Assembly (NCBI RefSeq): GCF_013114825.1
Contig: NZ_JAAVLX010000006.1
Span: forward strand, 124,001 to 188,000
Reading direction: 5' to 3'
Length of the DNA stretch: 64,000 nucleotides
Source of the DNA: Bradyrhizobium australiense
GTDB lineage: Bacteria > Pseudomonadota > Alphaproteobacteria > Rhizobiales > Xanthobacteraceae
Every line of letters starts with the position of its first letter. Positions within the stretch are counted from its first letter, which is position 1. Shown here one piece after another: positions 45,875 through 54,535 of this stretch. The translations under genes were made by a program, and so were the position numbers. The notes under the pieces are model-generated. The model saw only the letters and a list, made by a program, of their open reading frames with translations. It searched no databases and was not told where the DNA came from.

Positions 45875-47017
45875 TTACACCAACCCGCCGGCGTCGGTGA
45901 CGCGGCGGAGGTGGTAGTCGGTGTCTCCAAACGTGTTCTCGATCATGGTCAGCCGCTTGAAGTAGTGGCCGATCTTGGCTTCCTGGGTCATGCCGATGCC
46001 GCCGTGAAGCTGAATCGACTGCTGGCCGATGAATTTTCCGGACTTGCCGATCTGCACCTTGGCGGCGGCAACCGCGGTGGCGCGCTCCTTGGCGTCGTCG
46101 AAATCGGCCGCCATGGTTGCGAACATCGACATGCTGCGGGCCTGTTCGAGGGCGACGAACATGTCGGCGGCGCGATGCTGCAGGGTCTGGAAGCTGCCGA
46201 TCGGCACACCGAACTGTTTTCGCGTTTTGAGATATTCGACCGTGGTCTTCAGCGATTCATCCATCGCGCCGACCGCTTCCGCGCACATCGCGGTGCGGGC
46301 ATCGTCCACTACGCGCTCGATCAACGGCAGGCCGTTCTCGGGATCGCCGATCGCAGCATCGCTACCGACCTCGACGCCGGTGAAGGTGATGTCGGCCGCA
46401 TGCAGCCCATCCTGGGTCGGATAGCCCTTGCGGGTGACACCCTTGGCGTTGGCGGGCACGAGAAACACACCGATGCCAGTCTTGTCATGCCGGCCGCCCT
46501 TGGTGCGCGCGGTCACGATCAGGGTGTCGGCGTTCTCGCCGTTGAGCACGACGAACTTTTCGCCGTCGATCACCCAACCGGCTTCCTTCTTCTTGGCCGT
46601 GGTGGAGACATCGGCGAGGTCGTAGCGCGAGTTCTTCTCGAGTTGGGCAAAGGCAAAGGTCTTGCTGCCGTCGATGATGCCGGGAATGTGCGCGGCTTTC
46701 TGCTCGGCCGAACCGCCATGGCGCAGGAAGCCGCCGCCGATCACGACGGTGGCGAGATACGGCTCCAGCACCAGCGCCTTGCCGAGCGCTTCCATCACGA
46801 TCATGGTCTCGACCGCGCCGGCGCCAAAGCCGCCATCGGCTTCGGCGAACGGCAGGCCCAGCAAGCCCTGCTCGGCGAGCTTGCCCCAGACGGCCTTGCT
46901 CCAGCCGCCCTTCTCCTTCTGGTATTTCTTGCGCGCATCGAAATCGTAGGAGTCGGTCAACAGACCGTCGATGCTTTCCTTGAGAAGGCGCTGCTCCTCG
47001 GACAAATCAAAATCCAT
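45875..47017 (-). CDS. pimD: Acyl-CoA dehydrogenase, pimeloyl-CoA dehydrogenase small-subunit like
   Basis: FAD enzyme for the alpha-beta oxidation step on an acyl-CoA or dicarboxyl-CoA. It opens MDFDLSEEQRLLKESIDGLL, contains LLGLPFAEADGGFGAG, FAFAQLEKNSRYDLADVSTTA, and ends with the SIQLHGGIGMTQEAKIGHYFKRL stretch conserved in the family. The Glu expected as catalytic base is not at the standard position in this small-subunit type. The start at 47017 (380 residues) is chosen over an extension to 47143 that runs into a repeat. The upstream gene is a second, larger acyl-CoA dehydrogenase; the two likely form a heteromer as PimC/PimD do. Confidence 0.88.
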   Translation of the reverse strand: MDFDLSEEQRLLKESIDGLLTDSYDFDARKKYQKEKGGWSKAVWGKLAEQGLLGLPFAEADGGFGAGAVETMIVMEALGKALVLEPYLATVVIGGGFLRHGGSAEQKAAHIPGIIDGSKTFAFAQLEKNSRYDLADVSTTAKKKEAGWVIDGEKFVVLNGENADTLIVTARTKGGRHDKTGIGVFLVPANAKGVTRKGYPTQDGLHAADITFTGVEVGSDAAIGDPENGLPLIERVVDDARTAMCAEAVGAMDESLKTTVEYLKTRKQFGVPIGSFQTLQHRAADMFVALEQARSMSMFATMAADFDDAKERATAVAAAKVQIGKSGKFIGQQSIQLHGGIGMTQEAKIGHYFKRLTMIENTFGDTDYHLRRVTDAGGLV

Positions 47018-47069
47018 GTTCTTTTGCTCTCTCAAATCATGCCTGAGGCATGGAAATCGAACGAACCCG

Positions 47070-47155
47070 TAGGATGGGTAGAGCGAAGCGAAACCCATCG
47101 CACTGTTCGGTCTTGTGTTGTGATGGGTATCGCTTCGCTCCACCCATCCTACGAA
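47070..47155. repeat. Palindromic repeat (family C)
   Basis: The arms cgtaggatgggt with agagcgaagcgaaacccatc, and gatgggtatcgcttcgctcc with acccatcctacg, are inverted copies separated by about 20 bp. Confidence 0.75.
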
Positions 47156-47162
47156 CGCTCAA

Positions 47163-47265
47163 TCGTGATCCCCGTGGAAGCGGGGATCCAGTAATCCCAG
47201 GCGCCTGCAGTTCACGACCATCGCGGCGTACTCGGTCCCCCGCCTTCGCGGGGGACGACGTTTGT
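47163..47265. repeat. Palindromic repeat (family A variant)
   Basis: The left hairpin gatccccgtggaagcgggga and the right hairpin gtcccccgccttcgcggggg resemble the paired-arm layout of family A but with different arm bases. Together with the family C element it fills most of the 261-bp gap between pimD and pimC. Confidence 0.6.
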
Positions 47266-47278
47266 TTGGGTGGCGGCT

Positions 47279-48469
47279 TTACAGCCCCAGCACCGCCTTG
47301 GTGATGATGTTGCGCTGGATCTCGTTGGAGCCGCCGTAAATCGACACCTTGCGATTGTTGAAGTAGCTCGGCGCGATCTGGGCGGTCCAGTCCATGGTCT
47401 CGTTGGAGGCGTCGTCGCCATGTTCATCATAGGGCGCGGCGAACGGGCCGATCACTTCCATCAAGAGTTCGGTGGTGGTCTGCTGGATTTCCGAACCCTT
47501 GATCTTCAGCACCGACGATGCAGGATTGGGCTTGCCCTTGCCGTGCTTGCCCTCGTCGGCAACGACGCGGAGCTGCGTCAGCTCGAGCGCCTTGAGCTCG
47601 ATCTCGCAGGCCGCCAGCTTCTCGCGGAAGCCCTGATCCTCGATCACCGGCTTGCCGTTCGACTCGACCTTGGAGGCGAGCTCCTTGATACGGCGCAGCC
47701 GCTCCTTGGAGACGCCGACCCTGGCGATGCCGGTACGCTCGTTGCCGAGCAGGAATTTGGCGTAATCCCAGCCCTTGTTCTCCTCGCCGATTAAATTCTC
47801 GACCGGCACCTCGACGTCGTCGAAGAAAACTTCGTTGACCTCATGGCCGCCGTCGATGGTCTCGATCGGCCGCACGGTAACGCCCTTCGATTTCATGCTG
47901 AACACGATGAAGGAGATGCCCATCTGCTTCTTCGCTGACGTGTCGGTGCGGCACAGGCAGAAGATCATGTCGGCGTGCTGGGCCAGCGTGGTCCAGGTCT
48001 TCTGGCCGTTGATGATGTACCTGTCGCCCTTGCGCTCGGCCTTGGTCTTCAGAGAGGCGAGATCGGAGCCAGAGCCCGGCTCCGAAAAGCCCTGGCACCA
48101 CCAGTCGTCGACATTGGCGATCCGCGGCAGATAGTACTGCTTCTGCTTTTCGTTGCCGAAAGTGTAGATGACCGGCCCGACCATGCTGACGCCGAACGCG
48201 AGCGGGGCCGGCGCCGGATGCATCTGCAGCTCTTCATTGAAAATGTACTGCTGCACCGAGCTCCAGCCGGTGCCGCCATATTCCTTCGGCCAGTGCGAGA
48301 CGCCCCAGCCCTTCTTGTTCAGGATGCGCCACCAGGCGACCATCTCGTCCTTGGAGAGATGACGGCCCTCGACCATCTTGCGCCGCGTCTCCGGCGGCAC
48401 GTTGTCGCGGAAGAAGGCTCTGACTTCTTCACGAAACGCGATTTCTTCCTTGCTGAAAGCGAGATCCAT
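47279..48469 (-). CDS. pimC: Acyl-CoA dehydrogenase, pimeloyl-CoA dehydrogenase large-subunit like
   Basis: FAD-dependent acyl-CoA dehydrogenase. MDLAFSKEEIAFREEVRAFF opens the protein; GWGVSHWPKEYGGTGWS, WCQGFSEPGSGSDLASLKTKA (the substrate and FAD site), NGQKTWTTLAQHADM and SIYGGSNEIQRNIITKAVLGL follow. The start at 48469 has AGGAGG directly upstream and gives 396 residues. In the pim operon of Rhodopseudomonas palustris the large subunit PimC precedes PimD, as here. A thiolase (pimB) would be expected just upstream but a repeat occupies that gap. Confidence 0.88.
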   Translation of the reverse strand: MDLAFSKEEIAFREEVRAFFRDNVPPETRRKMVEGRHLSKDEMVAWWRILNKKGWGVSHWPKEYGGTGWSSVQQYIFNEELQMHPAPAPLAFGVSMVGPVIYTFGNEKQKQYYLPRIANVDDWWCQGFSEPGSGSDLASLKTKAERKGDRYIINGQKTWTTLAQHADMIFCLCRTDTSAKKQMGISFIVFSMKSKGVTVRPIETIDGGHEVNEVFFDDVEVPVENLIGEENKGWDYAKFLLGNERTGIARVGVSKERLRRIKELASKVESNGKPVIEDQGFREKLAACEIELKALELTQLRVVADEGKHGKGKPNPASSVLKIKGSEIQQTTTELLMEVIGPFAAPYDEHGDDASNETMDWTAQIAPSYFNNRKVSIYGGSNEIQRNIITKAVLGL

Positions 48470-48520
48470 CGGATCCTCCTGTGAGCGAACTGTGATTGTT
48501 GTAACGCGAACTCTTCGTTT

Positions 48521-48655
48521 CCGTCGTCCCTGCGAACGCAGGGACCCATAACCACCGGCTTTGTTGTTAGCAAAGCCGTCTCCCAATCTGCCCCAGGCCA
48601 GGCCGCGGCGTATGGGTCCCGGCTCTGCGCTTCGCTTGGCCGGGACGACGGCGGA
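48521..48655. repeat. Paired palindromic repeat (family A), copy 3
   Basis: Left arm gtcgtccctgcgaacgcagg with gacccataaccaccggc; right arm gcgtatgggtcccggctctg with gccgggacgacgg. Left arm wording is identical to copy 2; the right arm carries a diverged centre. It lies between pimC and pimA, where pimB would be expected. Confidence 0.8.
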
Positions 48656-48657
48656 GT

Positions 48658-50352
48658 TTAGGAACGACCTCCCGTTGCAACTTGCTGCTGTTTGATTGAT
48701 GCGGCTTGCGGCGAACTCTGCTGCATGCGTAATTCGTGGCGCGATAATTTTCCGACCGGTGTGCGCGGCAACTCGTTAACGAATTCGACCGCCGCGGGCA
48801 GTTCGTGCTTGCCGAGCTTGCCGGTGAGGAAGGCGCGCAGTTCATCCAGCGTGAACGGTTTTGCGTCCGCGCGCAGCTTGATGAAGGCCTTTGCCGCCTC
48901 GCCGCGATAATCGTCGGGAATGCCGATCACGATCACCTCCTGCACGGCAGGATGCGTATAGATCGCCTGCTCGATCATCTGCGGATAGACGTTAAAGCCG
49001 CCGGAGATGATCATGTCTTTCTTGCGGTCGACCAGATAAAAATATCCATCGGCGTCCATGTAGCCGATGTCGCCGGTGAGAAAGCGGTCGCCGACAAAAG
49101 CTTCCGCGGTTTCCTTCGGCCGGTTCCAGTATCCCTTGGTGACGTTCGGACCGCGGATGCGGATTTCACCGGTTTCGCCAACCGGCATCAGTTTGGTCGG
49201 ATCCTCCAGCGACACCACGTCCATCTCGATGCCGGGCAGCATCAGGCCGATCGAGCCGGGCTTGTCAGGCCCCTCCTTCGGGTGTGCGGTGCCGGGCGAG
49301 CAGGTTTCGGTCATGCCCCAGCCGCTCTTCAGCTTCATGCCGACCCTCTGCTCGAGGATCCGTGCGACTTCAACCGGCAGCGGTGCGCCGCCCGAGCCAA
49401 CGCTGACCAGCGAGGACAGATCGCGCTTGTCGAGGTCGGGGAGCCCGGCGATCGCGATCCACATGGTCGGCACGCCCGGGAAGGCGGTCGCGCGTTTCAC
49501 CTCGATGTCGCGCATCACAGCCTCGACATCGAAGCGCTGGTGCAGCGAGATCAGATTGCCGCGCCGGATCGACGACAGCAGCACTACCGTCAGTGCATAG
49601 ATATGAAACAGCGGCAGCACGCAGATCACGCGTTCGATCGCATTGCGCTCGGCGCGCGCCGGCTTGCCCCAGACATCGTAGACCGACACCGCTGACGTCA
49701 GATTGCCGTGGCTCAGCATCGCGCCCTTCGGCAAGCCGGTAGTGCCGCCCGTATATTGCAGCAGCGCGACGTCATCGGTCGATATTGCCGGCCACTTCGT
49801 CGGCTTCTCCGCACCATCGATGAATTGCTTGTAGGGGACGATCTTCGAAGTATCCGGCAGCGCCGCTTGCGGTGTGCCGACCTTCCCCCAATGGTCGTCC
49901 TCGCAAACGATCAGGCGATCGAGCAGCCCCTTATCGAGAAATTTCAGCGCGGTCGGCAACAGGGCCGACAGATTGCTGGTCACCAGCACACGCGCGCCGG
50001 AGTCAGAGAGCTTATGCGCCAGCGCGATCTCGCCGTCGAGCGGCGACAGATGCACGACACGGCTGCCTGCCTTCAACGCGCCGAAGAAATTGATCGGGTG
50101 GTCAGGCGAATTGCCGAGGAACAGCGCGACCGAATTGTTCTTGCCGTAACCGGCGCGCAGAAAGGCGCTGGCGGCGGTCTCCGCCAATGCTTCGAGTTCG
50201 CTGTAGCTGATCGGCCGGTCGCGGAATTCAATTGCCGGCCGCGAGGCGAACTCGGCGGCCGCATCCGATAATAGATCCGGCAGCGTGCCGCGCGCGATCG
50301 AATCGTCCCAGCGGACGCCTTGCGGATAGAACTGTTCGCCGGGGTGGGTCAT
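48658..50352 (-). CDS. pimA: Acyl/dicarboxylate-CoA ligase, PimA-like
   Basis: ATP-dependent ligase that activates a fatty or dicarboxylic acid with CoA. The AMP-binding motif YTGGTTGLPKGAM, the GWGMTETCSPG stretch and the hinge region DGYFYLVDRKKDMIISGGFNVYP place it in the ANL superfamily; PRTPVGKLSRHELR holds the catalytic Lys. The length is 564. It lies between the PimF-like fusion enzyme and the acyl-CoA dehydrogenases on one strand. The substrate range (pimelate or medium/long fatty acids) cannot be read from the sequence. Confidence 0.88.
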   Translation of the reverse strand: MTHPGEQFYPQGVRWDDSIARGTLPDLLSDAAAEFASRPAIEFRDRPISYSELEALAETAASAFLRAGYGKNNSVALFLGNSPDHPINFFGALKAGSRVVHLSPLDGEIALAHKLSDSGARVLVTSNLSALLPTALKFLDKGLLDRLIVCEDDHWGKVGTPQAALPDTSKIVPYKQFIDGAEKPTKWPAISTDDVALLQYTGGTTGLPKGAMLSHGNLTSAVSVYDVWGKPARAERNAIERVICVLPLFHIYALTVVLLSSIRRGNLISLHQRFDVEAVMRDIEVKRATAFPGVPTMWIAIAGLPDLDKRDLSSLVSVGSGGAPLPVEVARILEQRVGMKLKSGWGMTETCSPGTAHPKEGPDKPGSIGLMLPGIEMDVVSLEDPTKLMPVGETGEIRIRGPNVTKGYWNRPKETAEAFVGDRFLTGDIGYMDADGYFYLVDRKKDMIISGGFNVYPQMIEQAIYTHPAVQEVIVIGIPDDYRGEAAKAFIKLRADAKPFTLDELRAFLTGKLGKHELPAAVEFVNELPRTPVGKLSRHELRMQQSSPQAASIKQQQVATGGRS

Positions 50353-50393
50353 GGACGCCTCGTTGGCAGTGAGGCGGGCACGAACGGATCGGC

Positions 50394-50510
50394 TCCCCTC
50401 CCCCTTGCGGGGTCGAGACGAGCGAAGCTCGCTCTTGGGGATTGGGGAAGAGGGTCCACACCGGCAGTCCCGATGCGGCTAACCCCCTCCCTAACCCGCA
50501 AGGGGGGAGG
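50394..50510. repeat. Composite inverted repeat between pimA and pimF
   Basis: The arms ctcccccttgcgggg (about 50398-50412) and cccgcaaggggggag (about 50494-50508) are inverted copies, with the inner hairpin gagcgaagctcgctc. The style matches the element at 40891-41030. Confidence 0.65.
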
Positions 50511-50539
50511 CAACCGAGAGACCGTGCCGACCATCACCA

Positions 50540-52636
50540 TCAAGCTGCTTTCGACTGCTGGGCCAGCGACGCAAACGTCTTACCCTCCGCGGCGAGGCGC
50601 TTGAGCAGCGGCGCCGGTTCGAGCGAGGGATCGTTGGTCTCCCTCGCATAGTACGACAGCCGGTCGGCGATGTGCTTCAGCCCGACCTGGTCGGCATAGA
50701 ACATCGGGCCGCCGCGATAGATCGGCCAGCCGTAGCCATAGAGCCAGATCACGTCGATATCGCTCGGCCGCGCCGCGATGCCCTCCTCCAGGATGCGGGC
50801 ACCCTCGTTGATCATCGGATACATCATGCGCTCGAGAATCTCGTCGTCGCTGACGACGCGCTTCTTGCGGCCGAGACGCTGCAGCGTCTCGTCGATCAGC
50901 TTCTCGACCTCCGGATCCGGCAGCGGCGCCCGCGAGCCGCCTTCGTACTTGTAATAGCCCTTGCCGGTCTTCTGGCCGAAGCGCCCGGCCTCACACAGCG
51001 CGTCAGCGATTTCCGACTTGATGCCGCGGTCCTTGCGCGAACGCCAGCCGATATCGAGCCCGGCGAGATCGCTCATCGCGAACGGCCCCATCGGCATGCC
51101 GAATTTCGTCACCACGGCATCGACCTGCTGCGGCAATGCGCCTTCGAACAGCAGCTTCTCCGACTGCTTGCCGCGCTGAGCCAGCATGCGGTTGCCGACA
51201 AAGCCGTCGCAGACGCCGACCACGGCCGGCACCTTTGCGATCTTGCGCGCGATGGAAACGGCGGTCGTCAGTGCGTCCGGCGCGGTCTTGTCGGCACGCA
51301 CGATCTCGCACAGCTTCATCACGTTGGCCGGCGAGAAGAAGTGCATGCCGAGCACATCCTGCGGACGTTTTGTCACCTTCGCGATCTCATCGATGTTGAG
51401 ATACGAGGTGTTGGAGGCCAGCACGGCGCCCGGTTTGGCGTATTTGTCGAGCGCCTCGAACACCTCCTTCTTGACCGCCATGGTCTCGAACACGGCTTCA
51501 ATCACAAGGTCAGCGTCCTTGACGTGCTCGAGACCGACCTTGCCGTCGATCAGGCCCATGCGCTTGGCCGGCGCATCGGCCGGGATGCCGCCGCGCGCTG
51601 CGGTCGCCTCGTAATTCTTCTGCATCACGCCCATGCCGCGCTTGAGCTGCTCTTCGCCGGTCTCGATCAGCGTCACCGGGATACCGGCGTTGGCAAAGGA
51701 CATCGCTATGCCGCCGCCCATCGTGCCGGCGCCGATGATAGCGACGCGTTCGACGGGACGCGGTTTTGTTCCCTCGGGCACGCCGGCGATCTTGGCGGCT
51801 TCGCGCTCGGCGAAGAAGGCGTAACGCTGCGCCTTGGACTGGTCGCTGGAGACCAGCTTGAGGAAACCTTCGCGCTCCTTTTTCAACCCTTCATCGAACG
51901 GCAGTTCGATGGCGGCGCGCACGGCATCGGCTGCGGCGAACGGCGCTTCCAGTCCGCGCGCCTTCTTGGTCAATGCGGCGACTGCGTTGGTAAAGATCGA
52001 GATGTCGGCCTTGGCGGCAGCGAGCTTGCTGTCATCGTCGCGCAGCTTGCGCAGCGGGCGCTTCTCCGCCAGCACCTTGCGCGCGAAGGATTCACCGCCC
52101 GACGCCGGCCCCTCGACGATTTCCTCGATCAGGCCGTTCTTCTGCGCCTCCGCCGCGCCGATCGGATCGCCGCTGACGATCATCTTGACCGCGAGCTCGG
52201 GGCCGACGGCGCGCGGCAGGCGCTGTGTGCCACCGGCGCCCGGCAACAGGCCGAGCTTCACCTCGGGCAGGCCGAGCCTGGCGTCCTTGGTCGCGACGCG
52301 ATAGTGGCATGCCAGCGCTACTTCGAGACCGCCGCCGAGCGCCGTGCCGTGAATGGCGGCAATGATCGGCTTCGGCGAGTTCTCCATGAGATCAAGCACC
52401 TCGGCGAGGCCCGGAGGCTTCGGCGGCTTGCCGAATTCGGTGATATCGGCGCCAGCGATGAAGGTGCGGCCTGCGCAGGTCAGCACGATTGCCTTCACTT
52501 CCGAATCCGCGATCGCGCTCTTCATGCATTCGAAGATGCCGCCGCGCACCGCGGCGCTCAGCGCGTTGACGGGAGGGCTGTTGACCGTGACGATGGCGAT
52601 AATGTCATGACGCTCGAGTTTTACAACTTCGTTCAC
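50540..52636 (-). CDS. pimF: Enoyl-CoA hydratase/3-hydroxyacyl-CoA dehydrogenase fusion, PimF-like
   Basis: Bifunctional beta-oxidation enzyme. The N-terminal crotonase domain has both catalytic glutamates, Glu105 in GTALGGGLEVALAC and Glu125 in LGLPEVKLGLLPGAGGTQRLP. The dehydrogenase domain starts at the NAD motif VAIIGAGTMGGGIAMSFANAG (about 298-318) and ends with the two C-terminal helical halves (DLAGLDIGWRSRKDRG, YGYGWPIYRGGPMFYAD). The 698-residue length matches FadB/FadJ/PimF. It starts with GTG at 52636 behind an AGGGAGAG site. It is the first gene of the operon and is divergent from the IclR regulator. Confidence 0.92.
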   Translation of the reverse strand: MNEVVKLERHDIIAIVTVNSPPVNALSAAVRGGIFECMKSAIADSEVKAIVLTCAGRTFIAGADITEFGKPPKPPGLAEVLDLMENSPKPIIAAIHGTALGGGLEVALACHYRVATKDARLGLPEVKLGLLPGAGGTQRLPRAVGPELAVKMIVSGDPIGAAEAQKNGLIEEIVEGPASGGESFARKVLAEKRPLRKLRDDDSKLAAAKADISIFTNAVAALTKKARGLEAPFAAADAVRAAIELPFDEGLKKEREGFLKLVSSDQSKAQRYAFFAEREAAKIAGVPEGTKPRPVERVAIIGAGTMGGGIAMSFANAGIPVTLIETGEEQLKRGMGVMQKNYEATAARGGIPADAPAKRMGLIDGKVGLEHVKDADLVIEAVFETMAVKKEVFEALDKYAKPGAVLASNTSYLNIDEIAKVTKRPQDVLGMHFFSPANVMKLCEIVRADKTAPDALTTAVSIARKIAKVPAVVGVCDGFVGNRMLAQRGKQSEKLLFEGALPQQVDAVVTKFGMPMGPFAMSDLAGLDIGWRSRKDRGIKSEIADALCEAGRFGQKTGKGYYKYEGGSRAPLPDPEVEKLIDETLQRLGRKKRVVSDDEILERMMYPMINEGARILEEGIAARPSDIDVIWLYGYGWPIYRGGPMFYADQVGLKHIADRLSYYARETNDPSLEPAPLLKRLAAEGKTFASLAQQSKAA

Positions 52637-52671
52637 GGGACTCTCCCTGGATCGTTTGTTCTTGGATGCCG

Positions 52672-52687
52672 CTCAACTTGCGTTGAG
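52672..52687. promoter_or_regulatory. Short inverted repeat upstream of pimF
   Basis: ctcaac and gttgag are separated by four bases. It lies 36 bp before the pimF start, inside the expected 5' leader or promoter. It may be a second binding half-site or a leader hairpin. Confidence 0.35.
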
Positions 52688-52707
52688 TAGCTACGGCCAT
52701 TTCACCC

Positions 52708-52726
52708 AATTTCGCATTGCGAAATT
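52708..52726. promoter_or_regulatory. Candidate IclR-family operator
   Basis: AATTTCGCA and TGCGAAATT form a perfect 19-bp palindrome around one central T, in the 168-bp gap between the divergent pimF and iclR-type genes. Operators of IclR regulators are usually A/T-flanked palindromes of this size, and the TTTCG...CGAAA core is of that type. It ends 12 bp before a TTGACA (52739-52744) pointing toward the regulator gene, though no good -10 follows at 17 bp. Confidence 0.6.
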
Positions 52727-52804
52727 TAATTCCACATCTTGACAGGGAGGGTTATTTTGAAGCACGTCCCTTGTCAACGAGCTCATCAGCAGCAGTAGCG
52801 GGTA

Positions 52805-53668
52805 ATGAAACGTCCAGGGAAGAAAGTGGCGACTGATCGCAGCTTCGTCGTCGCGCTCTCCCGCGGACTTGATGTGTTGCGCGCATTCCAACCCAATGAC
52901 GGGCTTCTCGGGAATCAAGAACTCGCCGCCCGTACTAAACTGCCGAAGCCGACCATTTCCCGGCTGACTTACACCCTCACCAAACTCGGTTATCTTACAC
53001 CCGTTCCGCGCTTCGAGAAGTATCAGCTCGCGCCATCAGCCATGGCGCTGGGGTATGCCGCCCTTGCCAATCTCGGCGTTCGGCATTTGTCCGAGCCTTA
53101 TCGCGAAGCGCTGATGCGCGAGACCGGCGGCGCCGTCGCGGTCGGCGGACGCGACCGTCACAGCATGATCTATTTCGGGCAGAGCCGTACCGGGCTGCTC
53201 GGCGTGCAGCTTGACGTCGGCTCACGCGTTCCGATCGCGACCACTGCGATGGGACGGGCCTATATCTGGGCCCTGCCCGACGACGAACGCGCCTCATTAT
53301 TGCGCGAACTACGCGACCATTACGGCAATCGCTGGCCCAAAATGCGCGACGGCATCGAGCGCGCGGGCGAAATGCTCGCGCGTCACGGATTCACTATCTC
53401 TGCCGGCGAATGGCAGGACGATGTGCACGCCGTAGGTGTGCCGTTGAAGCTCAGCGACGGAACCGGACCGTACGCCTTCAATTGCGGCGCGCCCGCTTTC
53501 CGCTTCACGGAAGATCGCTTGATCAACGACATTGGACCTCGCCTTGTCACGATGGTAAGGAACATCGAGGCAGCGCTGGGCGGCGCGGCACCGCAATCAA
53601 AAAAAACAGAGAACAAAAAGTTGAAAGCAGGAGGAAGAGTTGCACGTTTGGCCGAGGGGATCAGATAG
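52805..53668 (+). CDS. IclR-family transcriptional regulator
   Basis: DNA-binding regulator of the IclR family. The winged HTH is at about residues 15-75 (SFVVALSRGLDVLRAF, NQELAARTKLPKPTISRLTYTLTKLGYL), and the effector domain follows (VGGRDRHSMIYFGQSRTGLLGVQLDVGSRVPIATTAMGRAYIWA, AVGVPLKLSDG). The family often controls the breakdown of aromatic and dicarboxylic acids. The gene is divergent from the pimF operon and upstream of a livGFHM importer, so it probably controls one or both in response to their substrate. A Lys-rich tail (about 260-280) is unusual. The length is 287. Confidence 0.92.
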   Translation: MKRPGKKVATDRSFVVALSRGLDVLRAFQPNDGLLGNQELAARTKLPKPTISRLTYTLTKLGYLTPVPRFEKYQLAPSAMALGYAALANLGVRHLSEPYREALMRETGGAVAVGGRDRHSMIYFGQSRTGLLGVQLDVGSRVPIATTAMGRAYIWALPDDERASLLRELRDHYGNRWPKMRDGIERAGEMLARHGFTISAGEWQDDVHAVGVPLKLSDGTGPYAFNCGAPAFRFTEDRLINDIGPRLVTMVRNIEAALGGAAPQSKKTENKKLKAGGRVARLAEGIR

Positions 53669-53737
53669 CCTTCACCATGACCGGCAAAAACATTTGCGCG
53701 GTCATTCCCGCTCCGTGATCAGGGCGGGCGGGACGCG

Positions 53738-54535
53738 ATGACGCAGGCACAGCTCGCGCAGGGCAATTCTCCCCTGCTCGCGGTTCGCGACGTCAGCGTC
53801 GTGTTCGGCGGCATCATCGCGCTCAACGGTGTGTCCTTTAACATGCATAAGGGAAACATCCTCGGGCTGATCGGACCAAACGGCGCCGGCAAGACGACTT
53901 TGTTCAATTGCCTCTCCAGGCTCTATCAACCGTCTTCCGGGGACATCCTGATGGAGGGCGCCAGTATCCTGACGCGCCCGCCGCACCGGATCGCCGAGAT
54001 CGGCATCGGTCGCACCTTCCAGAACGTCGCGCTGTTTCCCAATCTCTCGGTGCTCGACAATGTTCGGGTCGGCACCCACGCCCGCACCTCCAGCGACATC
54101 ATCTCGGACTCGCTGAAGCTCACCTGGGTTCGCCGCAGCGAGGCTGACGTCAACAAGAAGGTCCATGAGATTCTCGACTATCTGGATCTTGAGGACGTCG
54201 CACACACGACGGTGTCCGGCCTGCCGTTTGGCACCCAGAAGCGCGTCGAGCTGGCGCGCGCGCTCGCCGCCGATCCCAAGATCCTGCTGCTCGACGAGCC
54301 GGCCGGCGGCCTCAATCACGAGGAAGTCTACGTGCTCGGCGATCTGATCCGAAAGCTTCGCGACGAGCGCCATCTCACCGTGTTGCTGGTCGAACATCAC
54401 ATGGGTCTGGTGATGTCGATCGCCGACCACGTCGTCGCGCTCAACTTCGGCCGCAAGCTCGCCGAGGGAACGCCGGCCCAGGTCCAGGCCGACCCGGACG
54501 TCATCAAGGCCTATCTCGGGAGCAAGGACCAATGA
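53738..54535 (+). CDS. livG: Branched-chain amino acid-type ABC importer, ATP-binding protein LivG
   Basis: ATPase of a HAAT-type importer. Walker A is GPNGAGKTTLFN, the Walker B region LLLDEPAGGLNHEE, with GRTFQNVALFPNLSVLDNV upstream; the C-loop is degenerate (SGLPFGTQKRVELARALA), which is common in LivG. The length is 265. Its ATG overlaps nothing upstream, and livF starts four bases before its stop (ATGA). Confidence 0.95.
   Translation: MTQAQLAQGNSPLLAVRDVSVVFGGIIALNGVSFNMHKGNILGLIGPNGAGKTTLFNCLSRLYQPSSGDILMEGASILTRPPHRIAEIGIGRTFQNVALFPNLSVLDNVRVGTHARTSSDIISDSLKLTWVRRSEADVNKKVHEILDYLDLEDVAHTTVSGLPFGTQKRVELARALAADPKILLLDEPAGGLNHEEVYVLGDLIRKLRDERHLTVLLVEHHMGLVMSIADHVVALNFGRKLAEGTPAQVQADPDVIKAYLGSKDQ

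Noticed and set aside
45911..47194. 427-codon plus-strand frame opposite pimD
   Set aside because: Antisense shadow with no domain; the minus-strand acyl-CoA dehydrogenase is certain.
50672..52690. 672-codon open frame on the plus strand opposite pimF
   Set aside because: It mirrors the codon periodicity of the high-GC pimF gene, shows no domain, and has biased His/Arg/Asp composition typical of antisense frames.
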